Positions 29,961 to 41,940 of a stretch of DNA of 64,000 nt are shown here, piece by piece. The stretch spans positions 5,592,501 through 5,656,500 of the forward strand of contig JAUCBN010000013.1 in assembly GCA_035048815.1 (NCBI GenBank), given 5' to 3'. Numbering within the stretch: position 1 is the stretch's first letter; the number at the start of each line of letters is the position of its first letter. Under the pieces are notes generated by a model that was not told where the DNA came from, ran no database searches, and was given only the letters and a program-made list of their open reading frames with translations. The translations under genes and the position numbers were made by a program. The DNA comes from Abelmoschus esculentus. Lineage: Eukaryota > Streptophyta > Magnoliopsida > Malvales > Malvaceae.

Positions 29961-32752
29961 TGTAATAGAAAACCAAAGTTTGATCAATGGGAAATCAGAA
30001 ATACAAAACCGATATCATCTTCCTTTCTAAAGGTCGAGTCAGAATCAGGCATCAGTCTGTTAAGAATAGGTAACCGTCATGAATTTTTCCTGAGTCTACA
30101 ACCGAATGACAACCCGGGTTTTTGAGAGGGCATATGGATGTAACAGAAAGCTACGAGAGCTTAACCACAGAATGGGTTATTCAAGATGTAGAGCCAATAC
30201 CATTTTGCCATCAATAGTTCAAGTCAGGGTCAAATACAAAGCGTCAAATAGAAAAGGTAATTGACCATTTTTCAAGCGCATCAATGAAGAAAAGAACAAG
30301 AGATCAATACCTTATCGATTTATTGTACAAGGTTCAAGGTCACTATTCAAGATTACCAAGAATAGTTCAAAATTTTGGAAGTAGAATCAACGGAAATAAG
30401 CTATTGTCAGCAATACCAACATGGTAAGGTTGCTCAGATAATATTTGACCAAGACCATTGTTAGAAAACCTCGATGATCGAAGTTCAGAAGGGTAATAAA
30501 AAATAAGACCGAGTCAACCGCGGAGATCGAAGCTTTTTTTACGGAACCCATGATGTAACAAAGATTTCCAGGTCAAGCGAGCAGTTTAGGGCTATAGATA
30601 CGATAAGAATTAGGACTAGTACTTATGTATAAAACTAGTTTTCCCAATATTGTAATGGACCATTTATTTCACATGAAAGTAATCTAGTAGGGTGATTATC
30701 AACAGGGATCAATACCTTCTTTTGCATACATTTTGCATCATTTGCATCCAGATCTGCATCACACATGCTTTTGACTATTTTGACATCATTTTAACTGTAT
30801 GCATCATTTGTATTGGCATCTGCATCACACATGCATTCCCATCTCACTCGATACTAGTGGAAGCAAATGAAAGACTGTATAGCTGACCTAAAGAAAGGGA
30901 AAAATGTTGGACTCCCGTATCGAAGACGTCACACAGAACATCAATGCTTAGTTTCCTTTGGCATATACCGAGTTGTCCTCGATTCTCATCAAGAGCTATT
31001 GACTCTTGTCTAGTCCAAATCGAAAACCCCCTATGACTACCACGTGGGAAGCAGAGAGCATACGACCGAGAATTGTAGAGCCCTAAGAATGAGGTCCAAA
31101 GTCTAATCCAAGCCGGTGGCTTGAGGTTTGAAAACTGATAACAAAGATAGGTTTAATGAGGTTCTAACTTCTCAGTTAAACATCAAACCGAAAGTTTCTT
31201 GCATATTTGTTGTAATTTATTTTTTTCACTCTTTAATTCTTTGAATATTTCATTCGTTTTTAGGAGTTGCCCTTATTATTCTATGTACATATAACAAATA
31301 TTTTTTAACATACATATACATATCATTATACACTTGGTCTTGAAAGTTTCAAATGTGGTAGCATTTTTGCCCTGAACTCAAAGACTGACCCTAAAGTTTT
31401 GTATATTTAGAAGAAACTGAATATTTTGGGGATAGTACAAATGAAAATCTTCGTTGCTCTGCTAAAGCCAATAGAGGAACAATACGAATAGACAATGGGC
31501 ATCTCCCTTTTTTAGGAAAATGACATTCTCAGGTACTTGTTGATCAAGATCCTTGAGGCGAGAGTCGGCCTTAAATCTATACCCCCTGAAGACTTTCTTA
31601 GGACTTTCTCGAATGGGACGACGAATGACATTCTCTTATCTCACTAGAAGAGGGGGCAAGATCAAACAAATCAGATACTTAAATCGAAAGACTATCAACA
31701 GGAAATAGTCAGAAGCTAAGACATACATTAATACAAAAAAAGGAAAAAAAGAAAAAGAAAAAGAAAAAGAAAAAGAGAAAGAGAAAAAAAAGAAAAAATA
31801 GATTGACAATCGGAAGGTCAAAATGATCCCGAATCAAGTAAAAGAGGATTTTTGAAGATTACAACATAACGAGATCATAGAAAGGCGATCGAATCAAAGA
31901 AATATCAACAAACTGCACAAAAACGATCGAGTTCAAGCAGTGAATAATCGGAAACACCTCAATCTGGTGACGCACCCACAAACTTGAAAGAGGAAATACA
32001 AATATGAAGGAAATAGTGTTGTACACACTTCATATCTGGACCAAGCAATTCAGAATCAAGAATTCAACTAGAAAGAATAAGGCAAAGATGAGTAAAGAAT
32101 ATCATTCTAGATACCTCAGGATCTTACAAATTTACACAAAAAAAAATATTGAAGCACATATGAAATAAGTCGGCATGAAGATTTTCATTTTTGGTAAAAA
32201 AAAGAAAAAAAGAAAAAAAAAAGAATATTAGAAGTACACAGATCATAAATATACAAATACTTTTATACCTGTCATCAATCCAGGTCTTACAAACTTTCAA
32301 TGACCATTTTGATCATTCAGGGACATCCAAACTAAATGAGATTGTCTTTAGATCAGACTTTCGCCCAAAGGTTAACCTTGCTTCAAGAAACGTCGAACTT
32401 CGAAGTGCCTGATTGACACATAAATGAGGGAAGTATGGGGCAGGATGAAAGAGTGAGAAAATGAGAGCCAAATGAAAAAGGTGTAGTCTCTAGGAAATGG
32501 ATTGTTCCTTTTGAAAGCCTGATGGTCTAGAAGAGACAAAACATTTGTGTATATCCTCGTGATAGTCGAGGATCCTTTGAATATACTCTTCATTAGAGTT
32601 GAGATTTGCCAGATTGGGGCAAATATGTCATTGCATTTGACATTTATAGGGGTAAACTTTTTCTTAAATTGTTTTGCAACATAATGTGAAATCACACACA
32701 TTTTTTAAATCTTTCTTGCATTTAAAATACATACAAATAAAAATCTTTCTTA
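29961..32752 (+). pseudogene. Decayed gag-like interior of outer Ogre element
   Basis: No long ORF. Landmarks shared (inverted) with the inner element include the TTTGCATCATTTGCATCC stretch near 30720-30840, the region 31600-31800 with a long GAAAAAG tract, and 32280-32740, matching 45540-45090. At 30890 a GGGAAAAATGTTGGACTCCC segment aligns loosely with the inner gag start. It most likely represents gag N-terminal and linker sequence too damaged to translate. Confidence 0.6.
31735..31800 (+). repeat. GAAAAAG simple-sequence tract
   Basis: About 65 bp of A/G-only sequence made of AAAAAG and AAAGAG units; similar purine tracts lie at the same element position in the inner copy (about 45800) and at 60560-60600. 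Confidence 0.9.
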
Positions 32753-32757
32753 AGAAT

Positions 32758-35210
32758 TATAGCGATGTAAAAAAATCACTATTAATGTCTTCCACGTGGG
32801 GTTTTTGGTTAAAATAAAGATTTTATAAAATTGGAGTCACCACCGACCGTTTTAGTAGACCGGAAACTATAAAACTAGAGATTTAAGAGTTTGAGGTTCG
32901 GGAGTCGGTTACAGATGGGGAAGGATTAGCACCCCACACCGTCCAAAAATTGGTACTTTAATAATTACTACCTCATTAATATTAAATATTCTGGGCTAAT
33001 TTAATGATCGAATTAATTTTTAATTAAATGTGTGCATTTATTTTAAAGTACTTAAACCCGAAGGTAAGCGTCCGAACCACCACCACTACACTGGAGTTGG
33101 CCTTGCTTACGACCGAATTTAGGACCCGTATTAAAAAAAAAATAATCTGATATGCAATCTTAATACATAATAAAAATATAATACAAACAATGACAAGAAA
33201 ACATATCTGATACTTAATCTAGACGCTAACAAAATGAGTGTAGAATGTGCAAATAAAATAAATGAAATGCTAGCAACAATGGAACATGTTCATGTGCAAA
33301 TCATGAATGGGTCATGCCACTTACAACCCTGCCAGATAAAGTGTTATTAGCTTATAGATTTAATAAGTTTTGGCTTAGGAGTTAGTGTACCCTTATTTTA
33401 ATTTTCAAAATGAGAACTGACTAAAAAGAAGAAAGCTAGTCGTCTACTTATGCACGACCTATGTAACAGTCTGATACATTTAAATTTATAGACTAACAAA
33501 GGTTACAATTGTTACCAGATGCTTTCGAGTATAGTCATTAACATCGAACCATCATGCTGTACATAATAGGTGATAATATGTACGAAAATAAAGTGATAAA
33601 AAGACCTATATAGAAAGGAAAACAAGATCGATTTTAATTTTTCAAAAAACTTAGAACAGTAATTGGGATTATACTAAAATTTTGACAAGAGAACGAAGGA
33701 CCAGGAAGGTGATTTTTCCAAACGGAAGGACCATTTATGTGAAGGAAGAAAGTGGAGGGGCTCAGGCGAGATTGAACTAAAAACAAATAAAAAAAATTCA
33801 CATAACCATATGTTCTGTCAAACAAAACCATTTACATTCTTTAAAAAAATAATAATAAAAAGAAACTCTAGAAACCTTTCAAATATTCAGAGGTTTCCCA
33901 GAAAAGCAGAACAATTCCCTTTTGCCTAGGAGAAGAACCCCAAGTCTCTTTCTCACGATGATCTGTCCATGGATCAAATCCTCGGTGAGTCTTGACCGTC
34001 TTGGCCACTCTAACCATCATCGGCTTTTCTATCGATGTCAGAAGAAGAGACAAAAAAACTCAAGACTCAAACTGAATCCCAAAAAACTCAAAAGAAAACG
34101 AGAAGAAAACCCTTTTACCGTTTCGCTCTTCGCATATAAGGCTCACCTGAGTCAGGGTCATCGCCAGCGTCAGAGCACCGCTAACTTAAGGGAGTTCTCT
34201 AAAAACTCTTTTTTTTATTTTTAAATGATGCAAACAAACAAATATGAAAATGGAGAATGGATTACCATAAGAAACTCTCTAATTTTTACTTTGATTTTTC
34301 TCAAGTTTTTTTGGTTATAATATTTGACAGGTTTACAATGGTTTCTCTGGTTACCAAGAAAAAATGTATCTCTTTTTTTGCTTTAATCTGATAAGGGATT
34401 TAAACCCTCTAATCTCTGTCAATACTCTCTTTATTTCTTCTTTTGGTCGCTGTTTTTTTCTTTCTTAAGACCTGCTATATTCTTGTTTTGGGTCAAGGAT
34501 TTAATGTTTGCTTTTGTTTTTGCAGGCTTTTCAAACGACAACATGGTGGTGACGTGCAACGGTGCAGGCGACGATCGACAAAATTTCTGGTGGCGTGGCA
34601 GACGAGGAGGCGCTTGGTTGTCGAATAGTCAAGGGTTGGGCGCGTGGAAGACGAGCGGTCGTGTGCTTGAACGTGCTGGGAGTCTAGAAGTTTTCCCGGA
34701 GTCTACAAGTCCAAATAAATGGTCCAGAGAGCCCGATAGCTTCAGTAAAAGACGGTTAAAAATTAGGATTTTTCAAAATCCTGGACCATGTAAATATTGG
34801 GCTTGTAATAAAATGGTTTTGGACTTGTAATTAATTTGGACTGATGGGTTTAATTATTTATTTATGAGTTTTTTAATTTTAATTCTTTGGTCCAGAACAT
34901 AAACACTAATAGTAATAAATATTTACATTAGTCACATAAAATAACAAATATAAATAACACACAAGAAGAATATAAATTAAACACATGTACAAATACTATA
35001 TATAAAAAACATGTATAAATAACACATTAAGTGACACATACATAATATACATACTAATATTAATTCACACCATACATATAATATATACTTACAACACTCA
35101 CAATAAGAATGCACAAATATGACACATAATATGTGCTAATAATAGACTCTTATTCAAAATGCAAAAAAAATTAAAGATTTAAAATTTTCAGTTAAAAATG
35201 AGTGATTACA
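32758..35210 (-). repeat. 3' LTR of inner Ogre-like element, 2453 bp
   Basis: Plus-orientation ends are TATAGCGATGTAAAAAAATC (the first G of TG is mutated) and AAAAATGAGTGATTACA. It matches 57475-59948 over the full length, with scattered substitutions and small indels, for example a shortened first 60 bp. Middle part 33900-34700 has TTTCTTTTTGGTC-type T-rich sequence and a GC-richer block (34540-34700) resembling a captured exon, but no gene is recognised. Confidence 0.92.
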
Positions 35211-35230
35211 GTTTCCCTTCTTTTTTTGTT
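35211..35230 (-). promoter_or_regulatory. Polypurine tract of inner Ogre-like element
   Basis: Minus strand AAAAAAAGAAGGGAAAC lies directly upstream of the 3' LTR start. Confidence 0.75.
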
Positions 35231-35339
35231 CTTGTGGAACAAGAATAGAACAAAGACCATAAGCACTCATTTTTAACCGACTTCCTTGTCGGCGGTCTTA
35301 GAATGGTGTGTTTTTCTGAAACTCTCCACCTTCCTCGAC

Positions 35340-35890
35340 TGAGTCTCTTGGCTCGTAAGTCCCTTCTGATAGAACTTGTTTGCCTTCGGGTTTGAAGCTA
35401 CAAGTCACTTCGGTATATGACCTTTCACTTTTTGAGCAGATCTTGCGAAATAAAATTTCTTCCTATATAGAACTTATATTTTTAGATCCTGAGTTGAGGT
35501 TTCTTCGGTATAAAACCTTCTCTCTGAAGCCTCGAGTTACATGCCCTCCTATATCAAACTTTTGACTCAGAGACAATGAAGAAGATAAGGGTTCCTCCTC
35601 TATGAAACTCTAGATCTTCCATGTTGTCAGTCTTTCCTATATAAAACCTTTCGTGTCGTGATTGATCTTGGAAAATAAGGTCCTTCCTACATAGAACTCT
35701 TACTTCTAGATCTGGAGTTAGGGTTTCTCCTATATGAAACATTTCACTCTAAAGTCTTGAGTTGCGTGCCTCTCCCATATGAAGCTTCAATCACAGAGAC
35801 TAAAATCAAAACGGGGTCCCTCCTATATAGAACTCCTCATATTTAGTGTTGTCGGTTCTTTTTATATGAAACCGTCGCATTGTGGATGAA
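35340..35890 (-). repeat. Tandem array of about 45-bp TATATAGAAC-type units
   Basis: Variants of TCCTATATAGAACT or TCCTATATGAAAC recur about every 40-50 bp (about 35458, 35545, 35632, 35684, 35727, 35774, 35819, 35862). The inverted equivalent in the outer element is at 60970-61338 and 63776-63900. It lies between the coding region and 3' LTR, like the arrays of the left Tat element, but the unit is unrelated. Confidence 0.85.
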
Positions 35891-35905
35891 CTTTTCCATT
35901 GGTAG

Positions 35906-37232
35906 TGATAAATACTCAACTCACTATCACTTTCTACACTTTTCATGGACATTTATCATCAATTCTACACCTACTTGGACTAATGCATATACTTAATATG
36001 ATATATTTAGGGATGATGGTGTTAAAGATCATATTTATAGAAAAAACGTACTTTACTGCATTTTTATGTTATGCAGGAAAAAGTATTACCGCAGCAGCAA
36101 ACTGTGGCCGAGGCATGACCTGATGCTGAGGAAGCAGAGGACAAATAGCAATATGGCAGGTAAATTGAGGAGAAAAATAAGGAGAACGTTGCTGGACAAG
36201 AAGCCCAAGGATCGAAGCTGGATAACACAAGGAAAGCCCAAAGACAAGGCCACGCGGGAAAGCCTTCTAAAAGAATTAAACTTGGAAATATTTAACCTAT
36301 GTACATGACTTGTTTCCTACTCCAAGTTGTATTCTACTTAGGAAAGGTTTGCCCTAGGCCAAGCCTATATAAGGCATAGCCGTCTAAGGGAATAGGAGAG
36401 CCGAATTGAGAGAGTTCACCCTAGGAACCATTATTATTATTCTTCCCATCATGTTCTAAGTTCTCTTAGGGTTTAGGTGAAATTTGTTAAGTATTAGTGA
36501 GAGGAGATTGTATATTATTCTTGTTTCAATGCAATAAAATATCAAAGTTTGCTTACTCTTTGCCATTATTTGTTCTTACATCCAAGTTCGGGAGAGAAGT
36601 TTGTAAGTAATCTATTTGTCTAGAGTTGGGAGTGTTAGACTCACGAAAGGAGTAAGTATGGTATTTGACTTGATTGGAAAATACTAACTCGGCCTAGGGA
36701 TAGGTTGGAGTTTCAGCGGCTAAGAGAAGTGTGGGATTGGTTGTTGGTTATAATTGATTAACGTCGGGAGGTATCATCGAGGACTAGCCATCAACAGTGT
36801 TTCGACTTAGGGATAAGTGAAGCTATAAAAGGATACTTTGTCGAACTTTGGTAAAATCTGCCCCAAAGTAAGGGATTGTTGTGGCAGAGAACACTATCAC
36901 TGCCGAGACAGTAATCTGTAGTACTGCCGAGGCAGTGTAGTACAATTGCATTGGACAGAAATAGATCAATCAATTCCACTATACGATACAACTGGATCCT
37001 ATCATCTTTCTCAATTTGATCTCCTCTTTATTTAGTTATCTTTAATTATTTTATTTAGACAAATCACAACCTCAATTTACTTGTGTTTTTATTTTCTTTT
37101 ACAGAGCAAGAAGATCAAAGGAAGCATAATAAGTATACCAATCCCTGTGGAGAAGATATCTGATTACTTATCACTTTATTACTTGACGACGTGTTCACTT
37201 GCACTAAAATTGCGCATATATAACACGCATCA
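35906..37232 (+). repeat. Athila 5' LTR
   Basis: TGATAAATACTCAACTCAC to ...AACACGCATCA, followed by the PBS. Highly similar to 42834-44158 and to the solo LTR at 54753-56081. It contains a TATATAAGGCATAGCCGTC stretch (about 36366) that may be the TATA box, and the paired ACTGCCGAGACAG / ACTGCCGAGGCAG motifs at about 36898-36935. Confidence 0.95.
36366..36372 (+). promoter_or_regulatory. Likely TATA box in Athila LTR
   Basis: TATATAAGG is conserved at the same place in all three Athila LTR copies (about 36366, 43291 and 55214). Confidence 0.5.
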
Positions 37233-37238
37233 AGTTTT

Positions 37239-37256
37239 TGGCGTCATTGTCGGGGA
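37239..37256 (+). promoter_or_regulatory. Athila primer-binding site
   Basis: TGGCGTCATTGTCGGGGA, six bases after the LTR, resembles the tRNA-Asp PBS of Athila (three C/T differences, all C to T). Confidence 0.85.
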
Positions 37257-37342
37257 TTGACAACTAAATTTTGTTTTCTTTATTTTCTTGTTTTTAATTA
37301 TTTTATTTTTAATTTTTATTTTACTTGGTTTAGTTTTGGTGT

Positions 37343-38364
37343 ATGACCAGGGCAAACCCAAGCAATCCATTGTACGATATTGATCCAGAAATCGAACGAA
37401 CCTATCAAGGGTTGAGAAGACAGATCAAAGGAGACATGACAGTAAATCAAGGAAATCAGAACTTACCTGTCAGTAATGAAGGCCTTCCACAGCAACCACT
37501 GCCGCAACCACTGCCACGACAGTTAACTGTTAGAGATTTTCTAGTGAAAGATCTGAATAGATTGAACACTGGAGTTGTTACACCAGAAATAGAAGCAACC
37601 CACTTTGAACTCAAACCTGTGATGTTCAATATGCTTAATACTATTAGATAGTTTAGTGGATCTACTAAGGATTCCAGGAAACATCTCAAGTCCTTCATGG
37701 AAGTTTGCAACTCATTCAAAATTCAAGGAGTCCATGAAGATATCCTGAGATTAAAACTTTTCCCTATTCACTGAGGGATAGGGCCAAGACCTGGTTAAAT
37801 AGCATTCCGGTAGGATCTATAGGATCTTAGAGTAAACTTTGTCGAGAATTTATTACTCGTTTTAATCATACCAACTTATATGATCGAATCCATAATGAAA
37901 TTACTTCTTTTCAACAGGCTGATGACAAACCTATGTACGAGGCATGGGAGTGTTACAGAGAGTTACTGAACAAGTGTCCATTACATGGATTCCCCTTGTG
38001 GACACAAGTAACCATGTTCTACAATGCCATTAATGCCCCAACAAGGATGATGTTAGATGCTTCGGTAAATAGAACACTCCTTGACAAAGCTCCGGAAGAA
38101 GCTATTGAGATTTTGAACAAGCTCGCAAGGAACGATTTTCAATTCCCTATTTCTAGGCGAGGAGGAGCGAGACGCCAAGCCAAAGTGAATGAGCTAGAAA
38201 CTACCAACTCGGTGGCAACACAATTGGCCTCTTTAACCAAGATGGTTCAGAATATGCAATTGCAACAAAATACTCATGAGGTTAAAGCGATCAATTCTTC
38301 TGAGTATATGCAAGATGAAGAATCTGGTTTTATATGGGAAACTACAACCGGAACAATAATATGA
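37343..38364 (+). pseudogene. Athila gag
   Basis: Begins MTRANPSNPLYDIDPEIERT in frame 2 and proceeds through the conserved region VTPEIEATHFELKPVMFNML to a TAG at 37649. The same frame continues with FSGSTKDSRKHLKSFMEVCN and, after a frameshift near 37760, RDRAKTWLNSIPVGSIGS and the FNHTNLYDRIHNEITSFQQ region. The segment 37933-38364 (CYRELLNKCPLHGFPLWTQV, TRMMLDASVNRTLLDKAPEE) is typical Athila gag capsid. Zinc-knuckle residues further on are not clear. About two nonsense codons and two frame changes. Confidence 0.88.
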
Positions 38365-39107
38365 TGTCCAACACATACAATTCGGCATGGAAAAGACACC
38401 CAAATTTTTCATGAAGCAATCCTAATAATGCCTTGAACCTCACAAGCCTCAGGTTATCAGAATTCACTGTCGTAGCAACAGTTACAGTAGTCAATGCCGC
38501 AGTAGCAGATGCATCAGCAACAACCTATGAATTTATTAGATAATACTCTTAAGGACTTCATAATGAAAACAGAATCATACATGGCTGAGAACAGTAGTTT
38601 TATGAAGAGAACTGATGACTTCATGAATAGAACTAAGATGAGGCTGCAATTAAATCACTGAAAACCCAAGTTTATCAATTTGCTCAAAGACAGAATACTA
38701 GACCACAAGGAGGACTACCTAGCAATACTTAAGTTGCTAAGGAAATGGACCAGGAACAATACAAAGCAATCACTACAAGAAGTACATTAGGCAGTTCACC
38801 AAACAAAGCCTCACCAGCAATACAAGAGGAATCAGACGAGGAGGACTTGGATACTGAACAAACTGATCATGAGAACACTGCCCCAGGAGAGAGCTCGGTA
38901 GCACTCAGCAAGCTGTCGGGACAATAATAAACAAAGTGGTTCCAGGTATCAAATTCCAAACCAAAGAGACCCTAGAAGAGGTGAGACCACCACCACGTTT
39001 CCCAAAAATGTTAAAAAAACAAAAACAGGACCATTAATTTAAGAAATTTCTAGACATTTTAAAGCAAGTCCACATCAATTTACCCTTTTGTTGAGGCAAT
39101 TGAACAG
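38365..39107 (+). pseudogene. Athila gag-protease linker
   Basis: Contains asparagine/glutamine-rich coding-like pieces and a KPPPPFP-like stretch (about 38980-39000, in frame ETLEEVRPPPRFPK), usual before Athila protease. Broken by several stops. Confidence 0.6.
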
Positions 39108-39855
39108 ATGCCCAACTATGCTAAATTCTTGAAAGACATTGTGTCTAAAAGAAAGAGGCTTGGTGAGTTTGAAACAGTGGCAGCAATTGAAGGATGTATG
39201 ACAATGCTAAACAACTGCATGCCATCAAAGTTGAAGGATCCTGGATGTTTTACTATACCTTGTGCGATAGGTAACCACTATGAAGGTAAGGCCCCATGCA
39301 ACCTTGAAGCAAACATCAATTTAATTCCCAAGTATGTCTTCCAAAAGCTTGGAATTGGAAGGGCAAAACCTACTACTGTGATGCTCCAACATGCGGATCG
39401 ATCATACGTACAATCCGAAGAAAAGATCGAGGACATATTGGTAAGGGTAGACAAGTATATTTTTTTGCTGATTTTCTTGTCCTTGATTGTGAAGCAGATG
39501 AGAATACACCGATCATCCTTGGGAGACCTTTCCTTGCTATTGGACGAACACTAATTGACGTGAAAAAATAGATTTAACTATGAGGGTCAATGACCAGCAA
39601 GTTAAATTCAATGCTTTCCACAATGTGAAAAGGTATGATGATGAAGAAGAGTGCAAAGCCCTCCACACCACAGATTCAGGCATCAAGAATTCCTACTCTA
39701 GCAACCACTGCCTTGGCAGAATGCTCGGTAGAGTAATTGGCAAGAAGATTAATCCAAAGGCAGAGGCAGAAAAGAGGGAAACACAGTGTCCAAACACATA
39801 CAATTCTGAATCCAAGGAGAATGGACGTGTACTAGAAGGGAATAAGTACACTTAA
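39108..39855 (+). pseudogene. Athila aspartic protease, active site lost
   Basis: MPNYAKFLKDIVSKRKRLGE is the conserved pre-protease block. The active-site region reads CNLEANINLIPKYVFQKLGI where the family has an Asp and Gly (CDLGASIN pattern), so the catalytic Asp is Asn. Further on come ADRSYVQSEEKIEDILVRVD and, after a frameshift near 39455, an ILGRPFL-like stretch out of frame, then MRVNDQQVKFNAF. After about 39855 the sequence leaves the pol order completely: no RT motif follows. Confidence 0.85.
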
Positions 39856-40401
39856 AGCATAATCCAGGCCGACAAGAGATAAGTAGATTGAGAGATACAT
39901 TTACATGCACTCCACCAATAACATAATCTCTTCCCTTATCTTTTCTTATTATATTAGGATTAGTTTAGTTTAGGTTTATTATTTTCTTTAATTAATTTTT
40001 TTATTTTGTCTATTTAATTTTTTTAGGATAATAAAAACAAGATTGAAAGAGAAATAGTTCACAGTAGAAATTCTGCCGAAGCAGAAAACAATATTAAAAG
40101 CTGCAATAGTCCCAACGGGTAGAAACAGTATAACGGCTATCTGCCGAGATTCCCGCCGCGACAGTTAATACTAACGAGCAATAAAAGTTAAATGGCTAGT
40201 AGTTAAAATAGTCACACTGCCGAGGCCATTATAAGCGTTGGTCTCTTCTTAAACTATTCACTCTTGCATTCTTGTTTCCTTTAGAATATTTTGCTAATTC
40301 TGCTCTCATAATACTCTGCCCACTCACAACCTTCTCGCAAATTTTAGAAACATTCTAAGATTCTCTTCAAAGCCTTCAAGAAAAGTCTCCACTGCTCATC
40401 C
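39856..40401 (+). other. Non-coding joint replacing Athila pol
   Basis: AT-rich (TTTAGTTTAGGTTTATTATT) then GCCG-motif-rich sequence. It lies where RT, RNase H and integrase would be expected. No remnant of them is visible. Confidence 0.7.
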
Positions 40402-41940
40402 ATGGCAACTTACACCCGATTTGCCCCTGCCGCAGTTGAAGAATGCTTCAACAGATCCTTCCTCTCTAGGCAATTATGGGAGGAACAAGTGTTCCAACAT
40501 AGTGATGAGGAGAATTTCGGCATTGAACACTACTTATTTGACAAAATCAAGTATAAAAAATGGCAACTCTTTTTCCTACAACCCGAACAAGCAAATTCCA
40601 CGATTGTGAGAGAATTTTACGCACATTGGCCAAGCAAAGATTCACTCTATGTCCACTGCTGAGGCATGCTAGTCTGACTTGATGCCGAGACAATCAACCA
40701 GTTTTATGGCCTAACCTCTGAACGAGATATCCACTCAGAATTCGTGGAGGAGGTAACAAACCAAGATTACGAATTGATCAAGGATGAAATTTGTTTCGAA
40801 GGTACGAATTGGGAGACCGAAGCCCATAAAGAATCAATTGCTCGATAGAACCTCAAGATCGAGGCAAAGATGTGGATAACATTTGTCAAAAGACGCCTCA
40901 TCCCCACATCACATAATAGCACGATAGATCGAAGAAGGTGGTTCTAATCCAATCTATCATCAACAAAAGGAGCATCAACGTGGGAGAAATAATTCTACGA
41001 GAAATATACGAGTGCGATAAGAAAGAAAGAGGGCCCTTAAATTTTCCATGTTTGATCATTGGTTTATGTATCGCTGCAGGTGTACCAACAAAAGATAATG
41101 ATGAAATCACTACCCAAAAGAAAGGATGGACTGAAGACTTTTGCCACAAAGTGATGCAAATTACTCAGGCAGAACCTGTCCAGGAAACACCACAGCCCTA
41201 TACTGCCGAGACTTCTGCCAAGGACCAATACACGGCAGCCACAACTGGTGCTGCTCACTCCGGACGCTATAGCAGAACCCTACCGGGAGATTCTCCAGAA
41301 AATAGCAGTCATGGACCTTCGACAACAACGGTACATGGAATACCAGAGGGACTTCAACACTGCCTTAGCACAGATGATGAGCAACTTCCCAAATCAATGA
41401 GTGCAGTTTTTGAACTTTCCTCCCAACATATTTGTCACAGCAGCACCTTACACCGAAACAACCCCAGCCCTAGGAGGGTCGATACCATTCTTCCCTGCTG
41501 GACCATAGAGACCGTTCGACGTTGCTGGCCCATCTAGGGCAGCAGACACTGCCGCAACATCATCTACCAGCCGAAGAATTTCAAAGAGAAAAGCAGTTTT
41601 CAGCTTCCCATTGAGATCTATGGCCAGCCTCTTGGTAAAAATTGATGCTTAAGTCCAAAATTCGTCCACTACCGAGCCTACCACCCAGCATGTCACGGTA
41701 GAAGCAACAGATGCCGAAACAGGAGGGACAAACTTAATGCTCACTGAAGAAGTTGCCAAAGACGAGGAAGGGTAGGAAGTCAATGCTCTATTGCAAAGGA
41801 CACCACCCAGTCGAGTTCAACCTCACTGATAGGCAAAAACACAACAATCACCAGCACAAGGATCTAGAATAAAAGAGTTGGTAGGGAGGCCTAGAAAGAA
41901 AATTGCCAGCAACAGCTCCTCAGAGTAATTATGATAATTT
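40402..41940 (+). pseudogene. Second Athila ORF, putative plant transposon protein domain
   Basis: Starts MATYTRFAPAAVEECFNRSF in frame 1. After two TGA stops (40660, 40675) the same frame reads LDAETINQFYGLTSERDIHS, TNQDYELIKDEICF and, after TAG 40846, NLKIEAKMWITFVKRRLIPT. A frameshift near 40930 leads to IINKRSINVGEIILREIYEC and FPCLIIGLCIAAGVPTKDND. The order REFYA, INQFYGL, KMWITFVKRRLIPTSHN, INVGEII fits the domain annotated in plants as putative plant transposon protein, commonly found in Athila-like elements without pol. Later it continues with LRQQRYMEYQRDF after another frame change. Function unknown; it is not an envelope protein by any motif I can see. Confidence 0.65.

Noticed and set aside
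31636..31821. Minus-strand Phe-rich frame
   Set aside because: Complement of the GAAAAAG tract; no real coding signal.
34443..34830. Two overlapping open frames inside the inner Ogre LTR
   Set aside because: The other LTR copy (about 59240-59500) breaks both frames by stops and indels, and the protein composition is not convincing.
40402..41940. Second Athila ORF as an envelope-like protein
   Set aside because: No signal peptide, no transmembrane segment and no envelope motif; the domain order fits the putative plant transposon protein family instead.
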